From the NCBI RefSeq assembly GCF_030272615.1, contig NC_081409.1, positions 913,259,840-913,323,839 on the forward strand: 64,000 nt of DNA. The letters are read 5' to 3'. This document shows, one piece after another, positions 8,328 to 20,086 of this stretch; the first letter of the stretch is position 1; each line of letters starts with the position of its first letter. The notes under the pieces were generated by a model. It saw only the letters and a program-made list of their open reading frames with translations, did not search any database and was not told the DNA's origin. The position numbers were made by a program, and so were the translations under genes. The DNA comes from Cryptomeria japonica (Eukaryota > Streptophyta > Pinopsida > Cupressales > Cupressaceae).

Positions 8328-10661
8328 TGCAGGAGCACCTAGGCCTCATTTTCAACACAAGTTTGAGAGTAAGTTTGATTTTTATTAGCTTTGAGTTGGA
8401 AAGGTTTATTAAGTTGTTTTTGTGTTTTTTTAAGTTGTTTGGATGAGTTTTGAACTCATTGTGTGGTTTTGGTTTCCTATTTTCATCTTTTGCTCAAAAT
8501 TGCCAGTTTTGGAGTTGCTTGACAAAATAATGTAAAAAGTGAGTTTTTAATGTGTTTTTGTTTTGAAAATGCCTAGACATGTTTTGTGTTTGGTTTTTAG
8601 GTGTGAGTAGTGTTCTTAGGTGTTTTGTAGGCTTTGAGATCAACCTTACACCTTCTAGGCATCAAAAGTTGTCATTTAGGCATCAAAACGTCAAATTTTA
8701 GTGTTGTTGGACATGTTCCTGTCCATATAGGAGGCTAACCAACCTGGAGTGGTATTTATTCTCTTGTTTGAACTATTGTAAGGGTTGATCAATCAGATTT
8801 ATTAATCATTTTGAAAGTTTGGACTCATTTTACCTTGTTTTTCCCTAGTTTCTAACTTCATGTGAACAGTAGTCCATACACCTGCTGTACTTTTCCATAC
8901 TATTCTTGCATTTTCAGTTTCTACTATATTCTCTTAAACTTATCCCTTTGGTGTCATTCAATTTCATCAAGTTTTGAGTTTGTAGCAAAATTAGTTTGAT
9001 TTGACAGTTTCACTGCCTTGTCTAGGAATTTGGCAAGGATGATTGACCAACTTGGCTTCTTGAAGTCCTAAAATGTTCATGGCTTCTCAAGAACCAGTTG
9101 GTCAATTTGTAAATTATGTAAATTATGTAAATACATGTTTTGGTTTCAAGAGTGCAGGTGTAAGGAGTTTTGTGGCCATGGAGCCCTAGGCAAGTGTGCC
9201 ATTTGGCTAGGGTCTTGTAGAAATTTGATGCTTTGCTCTTCCATAGCAACTGCATTCATTTGGTGGACAGACCTGCCTTGATGTCCAAGTGATATGTGCA
9301 AGAAAAGAGGCTTTCTAAGTCATGACAAGGAGGGTTACATGTTTCAGTTCTGTGAATTGTAAACCAAAACAGTGAGTCATTGTTTGGTAGTAGTTTTTCC
9401 TTCTTTTGTTTGCTCTCCACCATTCATTGGTGTGTGTAAACCTTGTATAATATTTGTTTGTTTGAAAACAAGAACAAGGAGTGGTGTAAACCCTGCCCAT
9501 GGGTATTGTGAATGCCAAGATCAATCAATGATCTCTTTAGGCAAAATGGTAAACGCCCAACAGGCTATCACAGTCATCTAGGACTGATTTTTACACTTGT
9601 TTTGAGGTTGTATATGTAATCTCCCTCTTTAAAATGGTAGGTATGAAGGAAACTAAGCATAAAAATGTAGAGTATTGTTAAGAAAGCACAAAGCAGACCT
9701 TGGAAAGGAGTTCTAACAGTGTGAAGTGCAGGTCCAAAGTGAAAAGGCACTGAGAGGGCAAAATGCAGTCATAATTAACTAAACAGTGAACTATTTGTTG
9801 TTTTGTAATTGCCCAATGCCTTTTGTGCAGGGCTAATATGACTCCTTCTTGTCACTAATGATGGTCATGTTCACATGCTTCAAATTGTAATTGGAATTCA
9901 TGCAAAAGTTGTGTTTGTAGAAGGCAAGAATGAAAAGTTGTCAAATGTTGCACTTTCCTTATGTGCATTTTGTAAAAATTTTGTTCTCCATCTTTTGAGG
10001 TTTAAATCTTCTTGATTGTGGCCTAATTAGTTGGTAGCATGGTATAACTAAGTTTTCTTGTGTCATATGGGGGGTCTCAAGCTAAAAATTTGATTTTTGC
10101 CAACAAACCCTACCAAAACCCTCTTTTTATGCCCATTTTTGGGACAGTCACAGAGAATGCCTTAGGGACCCCTAAACTTGGAAAATCTTCAAGAACTCCC
10201 AAAAGGGTGTCTGAATATCAACTTTGTTTTTTTTGGAAGTCCATCATTGGAGCAAGGTGAGCACAAAACTCCAAAAGGAGGGCTAATTCCTAGTAGCCCG
10301 ATTTAGGCCTAAAATTGGGTTTTTTGACAAATCGGGTACACAAATGGGGAATGTAAAGCCTAAAACCCATCAAGTCCAGTTGATACAAGTTGTCCTTGCA
10401 TACATTTAACATATTTGGTGTGGTAGACTCCATAAGTTGGTTTTGTAGCACTAGAGAGGGAGATAAAATCAATGGATTTGAAGCCCTTGAGCAACCATGA
10501 AGAGTTGAACTTAGGGAGGTGGAGCAAGGAGAGTTGCTTGGTTGTTATTAAACCTCTTGCACTCTGATTTTTTGGTGATTCCACTTTGAAACTAGCAAGG
10601 ACCTTTCACTTAGTAGACTTACTAGCCAATTGGGCAACACCCTTGCACTACCTCCCTATCA
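8328..10661. mobile_element. Insertion N, unclassified, 8-bp TSD
   Basis: A 2,334-bp insertion that splits the RNase H gene of element B. The 8 bases CAAGGTGG flank it at 8320-8327 and 10662-10669, and the copia reading frame joins exactly across the duplication. The ends (TGCAGGAGCACC... and ...CCTCCCTATCA) show only weak inverted similarity. It has no LTRs, primer site or poly-A tail. It contains no credible protein. Some words ('cccaaaagggtgtctga' at 10198 and 24907) are shared with the unclassified DNA at 24000-25000. An 8-bp duplication fits a hAT-like DNA transposon, but a LINE-type or other origin is not excluded. Confidence 0.75.
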
Positions 10662-10669
10662 CAAGGTGG

Positions 10670-11740
10670 AAACTGTAACCTGAAGTAGGCTTATGATCAT
10701 CAAGATCGCCAGCCCAATCAGAGTCTATGTAACCAACCAAGCGAAGTCCTGTGCCTACTACATAGTGAATCCCATAGTGATGTGTACCCTAGATATAATG
10801 AAGGATGCGTTTGGCAGCTTTCCAATGAAGCTCATGTGATTCCTACATGAAGCAGGAAACCATGCAAAATGTAAATGAAATATTAGGGCGTGTATGAGTC
10901 CAGTAGATGAGACTACCCACAAGCTGATGATGCAATGTGGCATCAATTGGTGGAGAAGAACACTGAGCCTCAAGCTTGACTCCTGAAAGAAAGGGAGTCG
11001 ATGCAAGCTTACAATCAGCCATATGAAAGTGTGCAAGTAGATCAATAGAATACTTGGGCTGTGATAGTGTAATCCTAGAAGGTGACTATGAAATATCTAT
11101 CTCAAGAACATAGAGCACAAGTATCAAGTGAGAGTCATCTTGTCGCAAAATGTAGACATTCGGATCAGAATGACACCTAGTGAACCCTGTTGTGAGAGAA
11201 GAAAGGAATCTATCTTGGCATACCAAGCCCTGGGGGGTTGCTTAAGACCATAGAGAGATTTCCTTAGTTTGCAAACCAAGGAAGAATCCTGGATGAAACC
11301 CTATGGGTGCTCCATATAAATCTCCTCATCAAGATCCCCATGAAGAAAAGAACTCTTCACATACATTTGATGTACAACCCAACCCTGAGCTGCAACAATA
11401 GCAAGTGTCAAGCAAATGGAGTTCATCTTGGCTATGGGTGCAAAGGTCAAAGTATAGTCAACACCTTGAACCTGAGAGAAACCTTTCACAACAAGCCGAC
11501 CCTTATACTTATCCACACTACCATCCACTGCAAACTTGGTTCAATAGATCCACTTACATTGAACCATCTTTCTCTCCTTACGGAGAGGGACCAACTCCCA
11601 TGTGTTGTTCCTCATCAAGGAACTATACTCTTCCTCCATGGCATAGTCCCACTCAGGAACCCCTGATGCTTCCCAAAATGTCTGTGGATCAGAAGCAGTA
11701 GAAATGAATGCATGTGGAAGGTCCTAATGTTGTAATCAAG
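10670..11740 (-). pseudogene. Element B reverse transcriptase and RNase H N-terminus
   Basis: Minus strand from about 11740: WEASGVPEWDYAMEEEY and NNTWELVP (RT start), KGRLVVKGFSQVQGVDY, then SSFLHGDLDEEIYM in 11528-11301. The [10 protein letters not shown] region at about 11090-11130 follows, then YWTHTRPN and GYIDSDWAGDLDDHKPTSG near 10690-10740 (RNase H start). The enzyme copies element RNA into DNA. The catalytic YVDD box is replaced by YVLEID and there are several stops, so it is dead. The copia type is clear from the FLHGDLDEEIYM and DWAGD motifs. Confidence 0.85.
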
Positions 11741-11744
11741 TCTT

Positions 11745-12740
11745 CTATGTATCTGAAGGATCCCCAACAAGAGAATCTACTAACTCGAGTGTCTGTCGAG
11801 CCCAACGAGGTCTAGGTGGAGGTGGAGAACGAGGCTCCTCAACTACAAGTGGACCCGATGGAGGTGTAACCTTGCAAGTCGGAGTTGAAGGAGTCTCATC
11901 ATCTAAATCACTAGCATCACTATCAACAATGGAGGAAGGTGGAGGAGGTATAGAGGCTAAGCTAGGAGAGCTTTCCTCAAAGTGAACACTACTCTCAATA
12001 AACACCTCATGTGTCTCAGGATCCATCATTCTATATGCCTTAGCACCCTTAGGATATCCAACAAAAATGCAAGGCCTACTCTGAGGTTCCAATGCCTTGC
12101 ATTTTTGCAGAGGTATGTGAGCCCATGCTGGACACCCAAAGACTCTAAAATGTCTCACAATCGGTTTCGTACTAGTCCAAGCCTCAAAAGGAGTAATACC
12201 TTGCAATGCTTTGTGAGGAACCTGATTCTATATGTGTGTGGCGTAACTGATAGCCTCTTCCCAAAAGTCGGGATCAAGAGAACGTGAATGTATCTTACAT
12301 CTAGCCATTTCTTTGAGAGTTCTATTCTTGTGTTCTGCAACTTTGTTCTACTGTGGAGTGTATGCAACAAAATGCTGAAGATCAATCCCCTCAAATGTAC
12401 AAAAATACTCGTCTTTTATTCACATATTCCCTGCCATTATCTATACAAAAAATCTTGACCACTTTCCCAGATTGCTTCTCCACACGAGTCTTGAAGTCCT
12501 GAAATCTATCAAATACTTCACTCTTATGAATAAGAAAGTAGATCCAAGTGAAGCGGTAGTAGTCATCAATGAAGGTGAGGACATAGCGGGCCTTACTAAA
12601 TGAAGGTGCTGGAAATAGACCTGCTACATCGCTGTGAACAAGTTGAAGAACTTCTAAAGCTCTCCAAGATTTCCCCTTATCAAACTTCTCCTTGGGATGC
12701 TTTCCCATGGAACAACCTGAACATACACCCTCTGAAAAAC
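11745..12740 (-). pseudogene. Element B integrase
   Basis: Minus strand 12740-12391 holds the end of the zinc-binding region (GCSMGKHPKEKF) and the catalytic core (LVHSDVAG, YVLTFIDDYYRF, FCIDNGREYVN). The stretch 12206-11745 holds the C-terminal module (TPFEAWTSTKP, FRVFGCPAWAHIP, CIFVGYPKGAKAYR). Copia integrases insert the DNA copy into the genome. The frame shifts between 12391 and 12206 and the region with the catalytic Glu is decayed. The family assignment is firm. Confidence 0.85.
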
Positions 12741-12780
12741 TGATTCAAGGTAGACCTGTGACCAAGTCTTTAGTGCTGAG

Positions 12781-13250
12781 TTACTGAAGATAGCGGTAGT
12801 TGAGGTGACCAAACCGCTGATGCCATAGCTTACTTTCTGAATTTGAATGAGTAAGAAAGGCCCTAGAAGGAGAACTTGGCACAAAGTGGGAGAATGAATA
12901 AAGCCTTGAGTTGTCATTGACTCGTCCCACTGCTACCAAGACATCATCATCAAGTTCCTTTACCACAACTGAATCAAGTGTAAACTCAATCTTTTTCCTA
13001 TTCCCATAGTGAGTGATTTGGTAGATAGAGAGAAGGTTGGTAGACAAGTTAGGAACATAAAGAACATTCTTAAATATTCCATCATTCATGTCAACTGAAC
13101 CTTTCCCTTCAACCTCAACTTGTGTATCATCACCTATGTAAATGTAAGGTACCTTAGATGGCTCCAATGAAGAAAATTGCTCCTTTGTAGAACCCATGTG
13201 ATAAGAGGCACCAAAGTCAAGTATCTACTATTGTGAAGAACCTATTGTAG
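12781..13250 (-). pseudogene. Element B protease and pre-integrase domain
   Basis: Begins with an aspartic-protease motif ILDFGASYHM near 13215-13240, where the usual DSGA is DFGA. It is preceded by a stop. The frame continues with VLYVPNLSTNLLSIYQI, the normal copia pre-integrase strand, and ends at KLWHQRFGHLNYRYLQ with the first His pair of the integrase zinc-binding domain. It is in the same frame as gag, so B was a single polyprotein. Confidence 0.83.
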
Positions 13251-14220
13251 ACACAAATGCTTGCCATTTTCCCTTAGACTGTGAGGAAGAGGAAGGAAAT
13301 GAATCCTTCTTTGTGTAGGCGGATGGCAAGTTCATGCTGTTTTTCTTAAGAAGATTTGTCAACTCATCAACTTGCTTCGTGTGGCATCGATGCTCATCAT
13401 GACCATACTTCTTGCAATATGCACAAGTTGGTTTATCCTTCATAGGTGGAGTCCCCTTCTTGGAAGAGGATGTAAAATCACCTTGTGATGGAGAGGATGA
13501 TTTCCCTTTTTCTTGTTGTGTCTTTGAATTAGATTGCTTCTTCTTCTTGTTGGAATCTTTTCCTTGACTCCCTTGACTCCCTTGATTAGCCACCAAAGCT
13601 TTGGACTTTGAAGACTTGAGAAGCCCCATGTTCAACAACTTAAATTGTTCCAATATCAACATTTATGTGAAAGCATCAAATGAAGGCATAATGTAGGAAC
13701 TCCCCATTGTCAAATGATGAGTTTGGAAGCTAGACACAAATGCTGCATATTCTGGTACAAGCTTGTCCAACAAGTTGAATATCAACTGGTCATCCTTTTT
13801 ATCAATTCCATAATCCTTAAGCTTTGCTCTTAGTTCATTTGCTTTGTTGACATAATCTTGGATTGTATCAAAAATCTTGGGATCCAAGTTGGTGAGCTCA
13901 TTGTCAATCTTGTAACCTCTGATTTCATCAACTTAACCATACAATTTTTGAAACATATCCCAAGCCTCTTTGATTGTAGTACACTTCTCAATGTGAAAAA
14001 TGAGGTCATCTGATGCATACTTATGCAAAGTTCCAAGAGCCATGCAATTATTAGTGAGTCATTCTAACTGAGCATTAGGATCAGCCTTAGGATCAGGTGG
14101 TGTTGCTATTGTTCCATCTATGTAATTCGTGAGACCTTTTTCCATTAATTTGCTCCATACTTTAATTTTCCATGATGCATAATTATGTGGAGTTATAGGT
14201 GGAAATTTATGAGGACTCAT
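13228..14220 (-). pseudogene. Element B gag
   Basis: The start is taken at the Met at 14220 (MSPHKFPPITPHNYASWK), which begins the conserved copia gag N-terminus (NYxxW); an upstream Met at 14268 is in frame but non-conserved. The region 13887-13663 is the capsid middle (DQLIFNLLDKLVPEYAAFVSSF). The C-terminal part is Lys/Ser-rich and ends with a perfect CCHC zinc knuckle, CAYCKKYGHDEHRC, at about 13385-13430, which binds element RNA. All pieces share one frame. Stops separate them (for example at 14059 and 13663). Likely dead but well preserved. Confidence 0.85.
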
Positions 14221-14448
14221 TGCAACAAAAATGAAAGAGCACAAGGAAAGAGAGGCACAATCACACAAGATACCCCCCCCCTCCCAAAAAAAAATGATGA
14301 TTTGGCACTTTATACTTAGTGTGTGTACAATGGGCCACTTGCAAAAAATGGCAAAGTGGACTTCTGATTTTAACTTTACAACTGCCTCAATAAGGCCAAA
14401 GGAGACTCAAACTAATAATGCAAGAGATATAAACTAAGATCCAAGCAA
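14221..14448 (-). other. Element B leader, part next to gag
   Basis: Untranslated leader of B between the gag start and the insertion site of A. It contains a C-rich run at 14273-14285 and an A-run. It continues at 21154 on the other side of A. Confidence 0.6.
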
Positions 14449-14453
14449 ATTAC

Positions 14454-15515
14454 TATTAGGACCCGGAGACAACTGAGAGGGGGGGGGTGAATTAGTTGTC
14501 TAATAAATTCAAACCAAAAACAACTTTACCAACTTAATGCTTATTACCGGTAAACTAGTTAAGTATGCTGGTAGATAGTGTTAACAGTTAATTGCTATAC
14601 CAATAAAGATTAATGCATCAAATATAAATACAAAGTCATCTACAACACATAACACCAATATTTGTACATGGAAACCCTGTAAGGGGAAAAACCACGGTGG
14701 GAAACCTTACCCACAATCAGATGATACTACTGCAGATAGTAAGTGTACATAAATGGGATCTGCACATGCAAAAAGGCCAACAGCCTAGAACTCACTGCCC
14801 AATCACAAAATGGGAGTCACACTGACTACAGTTGGATGGTTAAATCCAATAAGAATGTACTGCACAAAATAGCATCTTCATATGCTAGATTCAATACTGG
14901 TGTAATGCTGATATGCTTTCACAAAAACCTAGCTTCACCTTCAAATGATGTCTTCGTGTATAGCTCTACTTAATCTCGCATATACCTTCACACACTTCTT
15001 TTTTGCATTCCACATTCAATCTTACAAATAAGATCTTACATTTATACCATAACCTAAGACCAATTTTAGTAGGTCGGCTCTACAAGATATTACAATAAAA
15101 ACATTTTACAAACAATATAATTTTCGATGCAATAACCGATTAAACATGTCGGCTTAATGCATTTACAATAATAAATAATCATCTCCATAGCATGCCATGC
15201 TGATCTGGAAAAGATAAACCTGTCAGTGTAACCCTAGGTAACCATGGACCTATTTGCCGATAAAAGCAAATATGCAAATATGAATATACCAATGATTAAT
15301 TCTTCAAAACAAAGTGTCCACATGATGTCTTCGACATTACCAGGTGTTTTCCATATCATTCCAAGTGTCGGTGATCATTATATCCTACCGGTGAACCATA
15401 TACCAATAACTGTGCAATAGTTACTTGCTTGTCGATGAATGCTCCTGGATCTCCAAAGTGCTAGTGTTTTAGTAGGTGTTGACATCAATGACAAAACCAT
15501 ACCAAAATACCAACA
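14454..15515 (-). repeat. Element A 3' LTR
   Basis: 1,062 bp. The outer end reads TATTAGG where the other copy has TGTTAGG, a single decay of the terminal TG. The inner end CCAACA meets the polypurine tract. It carries the U5 hairpin at 14468-14500. Confidence 0.92.
14468..14500 (-). promoter_or_regulatory. U5 hairpin with C-rich loop, element A 3' LTR
   Basis: GACAACT (14468-14474) pairs with AGTTGTC (14494-14500) around a loop with nine G on the plus strand (nine C in element sense). It lies 14 bp from the LTR end. Matching hairpins with different stem sequences occur in the other LTR families. The copy in the 5' LTR (20101-20133) has one mismatch. The function is unknown. Confidence 0.6.
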
Positions 15516-15800
15516 ATCTCCCCCTTTGGAATTGATGGAAACACAAGATGGAAAAACCATCAAAGTGCCAAAACAGAAATGCCAAATACCAACAACCAAC
15601 AATCTCTCCTAAACAACAATCTCTCCTCCTGGGAGCAACATGTGTTATCCAAAGTTTTTCAATACTAATCCCTCCTTAAAAGGATAATGTGTTTTTCCAT
15701 AGATATCTCTCCCCCTTTGACATCAAATGCCAAAGTTATAATACCAAGTTTATATACAAAATACCAATCAATTCAATATACCAACTACTCCCCCTGACAA
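15516..15800 (-). other. Repeated polypurine tracts of element A
   Basis: Three tracts in element sense: CCAAAGGGGGAGAT next to the LTR (15516-15529), TCAAAGGGGGAGAGAT (15705-15720) and CAGGGGGAG (15786-15795). Several polypurine tracts before the 3' LTR are a described signature of plant Sireviruses. The stretch up to the pol stop at 15875 is otherwise untranslated. Confidence 0.75.
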
Positions 15801-15874
15801 GTAGCTTCCTCATCAGAGACCGAAGTAAAAGATTTCTTTGTAAATTCTGTTGGTTGATGACAATCATCAACTGT

Positions 15875-17599
15875 CTAAGTCTCTACCGATGGTGGTATGA
15901 CTCCAAGCCGATCTCTGAGATATTCAAAAGTCTCCTTAGGCAAAGGTTTTGTGAAAATATCTGCAAGTTGTTCTTTAGTATTCACATAAACCAGTTTTAT
16001 CTCCTTTTCTTCAACTTTTTCCCTTAGAAAATTCAATTTGATAGAAACATGTTTTGTTTTAGAATGTAGTACAGGATTCTTAGATATATCAATTGCTGCA
16101 GTGTTATCACAATATATAGTAATAGGTTCCTTGCATTTTACCTTTATGTCTTTCAACATTTGCTTAAGCCATAGTACCTGTGTACAGTTAGTTGTTGCTG
16201 CAACATATTCTGATTCTGTTGTTGATAAAGATGTACAACTCTGTTTCTTACTCAACCAAGAAACTAATCTCTTTCCAAGAAAGAATGCTCCACCGGTGGT
16301 GCTTTTTCTATCATCCACATCTCCTGCCTAATTTGCATCTGTGTATGCACATAGATCAAAATTTTCATCTCTAGGATACCATAATCCAAGATTTGCAGTG
16401 CCTTGTAGGTACCGGAAAATCCTTTTTACTACTGATTCATGATTTTCTCTAAGATTACTTTGAAATCTAGAAACAATACATACTGCATTCATAATATCAG
16501 GTCTGGTTTGTGTCAAATACAGTAAACCTCCTATCATAGATTTGTATCAAGTTGGATTAACAGGTGTAGATTCATCCCTTTGAGATAATTTGTCATTTGT
16601 AGTCATAGGTGTGCTTACCGGTTTAGAGTTCTCCATCCCAAATTTCTTTAGTAACTCTTTCAAGTACTTGGATTGACTAAAAAATATACCTTTGTCAGTC
16701 TGTGAAATCTACAATCCTAAAAAGAATTTTATTTCACCAATCATAGACATTTCAAATTCTTGCTGCATTTTAATAGAATATTCCTTACATAATCCATCTT
16801 CTCCTCCAAAGATTATATCATCAACGAATACTTCTATAATCAAGATATCATCATTAGTTATTTTGTAATATAAATTGTTGTCTGCATTTCCTTTAGTAAA
16901 ACCAATCTTTAAAAGACACTTATCCAATCTTGCATACCAGGCTCTTGGGGCTTGTTTTAGTCCATACAGAGCTTTTCTTAACCTACAAACCATATCATTG
17001 TCATCTGTCAAAGAAAATCCATCAGGTTGTTCAATGTATACTTCCTCTTCAAGATCTCCATTCAAAAATACACATTTAATATCCATTTGATAAACTTTGT
17101 AGTTCTTGTGTGCTGCAAAAGCCAAGAATATTCTGACTACCTCAATTCTAGCTATCGGTGCAAAGGTTTCATTGTAATCAACTCCTTCTTTCTGAGAATA
17201 TCCCTTACACACTAGTCTTGCTTTATTTCTGACAACCTTACCATCTTCATTAAGTTTGTTTCTAAATACCCATTTGGTTCCAATTACATTTTTATATTTA
17301 GGCTGGGGAACTAATGTCCAAGTGTTATTTTTCTCAATTTGTTCTAATTCTTCTTTTATAGCTTTAATCTAAAATTTATCTTCACATGCCTCATTAATAG
17401 ATGATGGTTTAATTTGAGAAATAAGACATACCTCTTCATTTGCCAATCTTCCTCTTGTCATAACTCCTTTAAATTTATTTCCAATTATCTGATCTTCAGA
17501 ATGATTCAATCTTACATAACAAGGTGTCTTAGTTTGTTGTTGTTCTTCAATTATTGTGGAATCCTCTGATGGTACCGGGGTAACTGGATCTTCATTCTA
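15875..17599 (-). pseudogene. Element A reverse transcriptase and RNase H
   Basis: Same frame as gag and integrase. Motifs in order: [10 protein letters not shown] and [16 protein letters not shown] (about 17250-17340), [29 protein letters not shown] (about 17040-17090), [11 protein letters not shown], and the polymerase box FVDDIIFGG near 16800-16830 with both Asp present. MIGGLLYLTQTRPD follows near 16500-16537, then RNase H with DDRKSTTGGAFFLG and SWLSKKQSCTSLSTTESEY, ending DIFTKPLPKETF at about 15910. Stops break the frame at several places (for example 16709-16711 and 16328-16330), some at Trp or Gln codons. Copies RNA to DNA and degrades the RNA strand in intact relatives. Confidence 0.88.
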
Positions 17600-19003
17600 T
17601 ACTGGTGGATTTAGAGTAGGTTCATTTGTCACAATTTCTGTTACTGGTTCAGAGTCTATATACCTTGAAGTTCCTCTGAATTGTTCATCAATTTTTACAT
17701 TTGTACTCTCAACAATTTTCTGCAATCTCTTGTTAAAACACCTATATGCCTTGCTCTTAGATGAATAACCAAGAAATATTCCTTCATCACTTCTAGGATC
17801 AAATTTGCCAATATACTCATCTCTTCTAATATAACATTTACTTCCAAAAATTCTGAAATACTTAAGAGTAGGAGTATTACCAAACCATAGTTCATGAGGG
17901 GTCTTACCGGTTTCACCTTTGATGTGAACTTTGTTGAATGTATAGACCGCTGTGATGACTGATTCTCTCCAATACAGATGTGATAAATTTGCTTTAGATA
18001 ACATACTTCTTGCTGCATCCAAGATAGTTCTATTTTTCCTTTGAACAACTCCATTCTGCTGCGGTGTCCGAGGTGCTGATAGTTGTCTTCTGATTCCATT
18101 CACTTCACAAAATTTATTAAAGTCCTTAGATGTGAATTCTCCTCCTTGATCTGATCTTAAACATTTGATTTTATTACCAGTTTCATTTTCAACCATTGCT
18201 TTGAATAGTTTGAACTTTTCAAGTGCTTCTGATTTTTCTCTGAGAAAAGTAACCCAACACATTCTAGAATAATCATCAATAATTAGCATGAAATATCTAT
18301 CACCTTGTAAGCTTTTAGTTCTAGCTAGACCACATAAATCAATGTGAATCAAATCAAGAGCATTATTGGATTTTTCTAGAATACTTTTGAAACTAGCTCT
18401 AACTTGTTTTCCAAATTGACATTCCTTATAAATTGTATTCTGAGGTTTGACAATTTTAGGTAGATCTTTAACTGCCTTAGAAGTACTGATCTTTACCATG
18501 CAATCAAAGTTTACATGGCAGAGTCTCTTATGCCATAACCAAATTTCATCTATATGTGAAATTAAGCATGCCTTTTCACTGTTATTCAAATGAAAGATAT
18601 TACCTCTAGTCTGATTACCGGTTGCAATTTTTAAACCAGTTCTATTCATGATTTTGCATTTTCCATTCTTAAATTGTAACTGAAATCCTTTCTCAACCAA
18701 TTGACCAACACTTAAAAGATTATGCTTTAATCCTTCAACATAGTAAACATTGTCAGTGTTATGCTTACCATCAAGAGATAATGTACCCTTACCTTTTATT
18801 GAACAGGCTTTGTCATCTCCAAATCTCACTAAACCTCCATTGTATTCTTGAAAGTTCAAGAATTTACCTTTGTCTCCTATCATATAATGTGAGCATCCTG
18901 AGTCAATGATCCATTCATCCTTTACTTCAACTTTAGCTGCTAGGGCTTGTTCTACCGGTTGAATAGTAGGTGCTGGTTGATCTTCTATTATAGCAACAAA
19001 AAC
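17600..19003 (-). pseudogene. Element A protease and integrase
   Basis: Protease motif WIIDSGCSHYM at about 18885-18920, then an open frame of 428 codons (18883-17597). It holds the pre-integrase domain (VYYVEGLKHNLLSVGQL), the zinc-binding H-H pair (WHKRLCHVNF), a degenerate C-C pair (YKEC instead of CKEC) and the integrase core with IHIDLCG and CLRSDQGGEF. The third catalytic position reads PQQNGVVQRKNRT, so the Glu of the D-D-E triad is Gln. The C-terminal module (LKYFRIFGSKCYIRR, GIFLGYSSKSKAYR) is intact. Even without stops this integrase would be expected to be inactive. Confidence 0.88.
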
Positions 19004-20029
19004 CTATCCATTGTCTACTGGATCCTCATCAGAATCATCAGTCACACCTTCATCAACAATGTAACAAGATTTGTCTTTGTTCTTCTTAAATCTGTATCTC
19101 TGATATTTAGGATTAGGCTTGTACATTCTTCTAGCTTCTTCTCTTAGTCTAGCATGTCTATCAGGGCATCTCAAAGCCATGTGACCAATCTTATTGTAGT
19201 TAAAACATTTAAAGGTTGCTTTACCTTCATACTTACTTCCAACTGGACCTTTAGGCATTTTCCTTGCAAATAGTGCTTCAAGTTCTTCAAGTTCTTCATT
19301 CTCCTTCCTAGTTTCTTCAAGTTCTCTTGCATAAAAGGCTTTCCAATCTGATTTATCAAATGATGGAGCAGATGATGTTGATGCTTTAAAGACCAAATAT
19401 GTCTTTATAGTAGCAACAGGACCAAACTCCTTAATTTCAAAGGCTGAAAGTTTTCCAATCAATGTATCCCTAGTTACTGATGTATTAGGCATTGTTCTCA
19501 ACTCATTTATAGCAGTAACCTTCATTTTATATGTTGGTGGCAATCCTCTTAAAACTTTTCAAACAATTTCATCCTCACTTAAGGTTCCTCCACAACATTT
19601 AATACCTAAAACAATTTCATTTACTCTTTCCATAAAAGAAGAAATCCTTTCATCTTCTTCCATTTTCAGATGTTCATACCTAACTCGGAAGCTTTCAAGT
19701 TTTGCAATTTTGATTGTGGAATCTCCTTTATTCAATGTTTCCAAATGATCCCAAATAACTTTAGCAGTAGACCTATCTGATAATCCCATGATTTGTTGAT
19801 CTGATAATGCGCTCAAAAGTGCTTCTCTTGCTTTGCAATCATTCTCCTCATCTTTAGCTAAGGTAGTTGGACTGGGCTGACCAGCTACAGTAGCAGTATA
19901 ACCATTCTTTGTAACTTCCCAGATGTCTTTACCAATGCAATTCAGATGTATCTCCATCCTGATCTTCCATATCCCATAGTTGGTTCCATCAAGTTTAGGA
20001 TTGTCCTTCTTGAAATAATTAGTAGACAT
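19004..20029 (-). pseudogene. Element A gag
   Basis: Start Met at 20029 begins with the conserved DGTNYGIWKIRMEIHL. The capsid region runs to 19559, where a TGA stops it, and continues in the same frame to 19004. A Glu-rich coiled-coil segment (LEETRKENEELEELEALF) lies near 19270-19330. The zinc knuckle near 19160-19205 reads CFNYNKIGHMALRC, with Tyr in place of the second Cys. The same change is in element I. A TAG at 19004-19006 sits where element I has Trp. Gag packages element RNA in particles. Confidence 0.87.
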
Positions 20030-20072
20030 TGGATCTCCTCAAGTTGTTAAACTTCTGCAAAAAGAGGACTAA

Positions 20073-20084
20073 GCTCTGATACCA
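20073..20084 (-). other. Primer-binding site of element A
   Basis: GCTCTGATACCA on the plus strand (TGGTATCAGAGC in element sense), two bases inside the 5' LTR; initiator-Met tRNA type. Confidence 0.93.
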
Positions 20085-20086
20085 AT

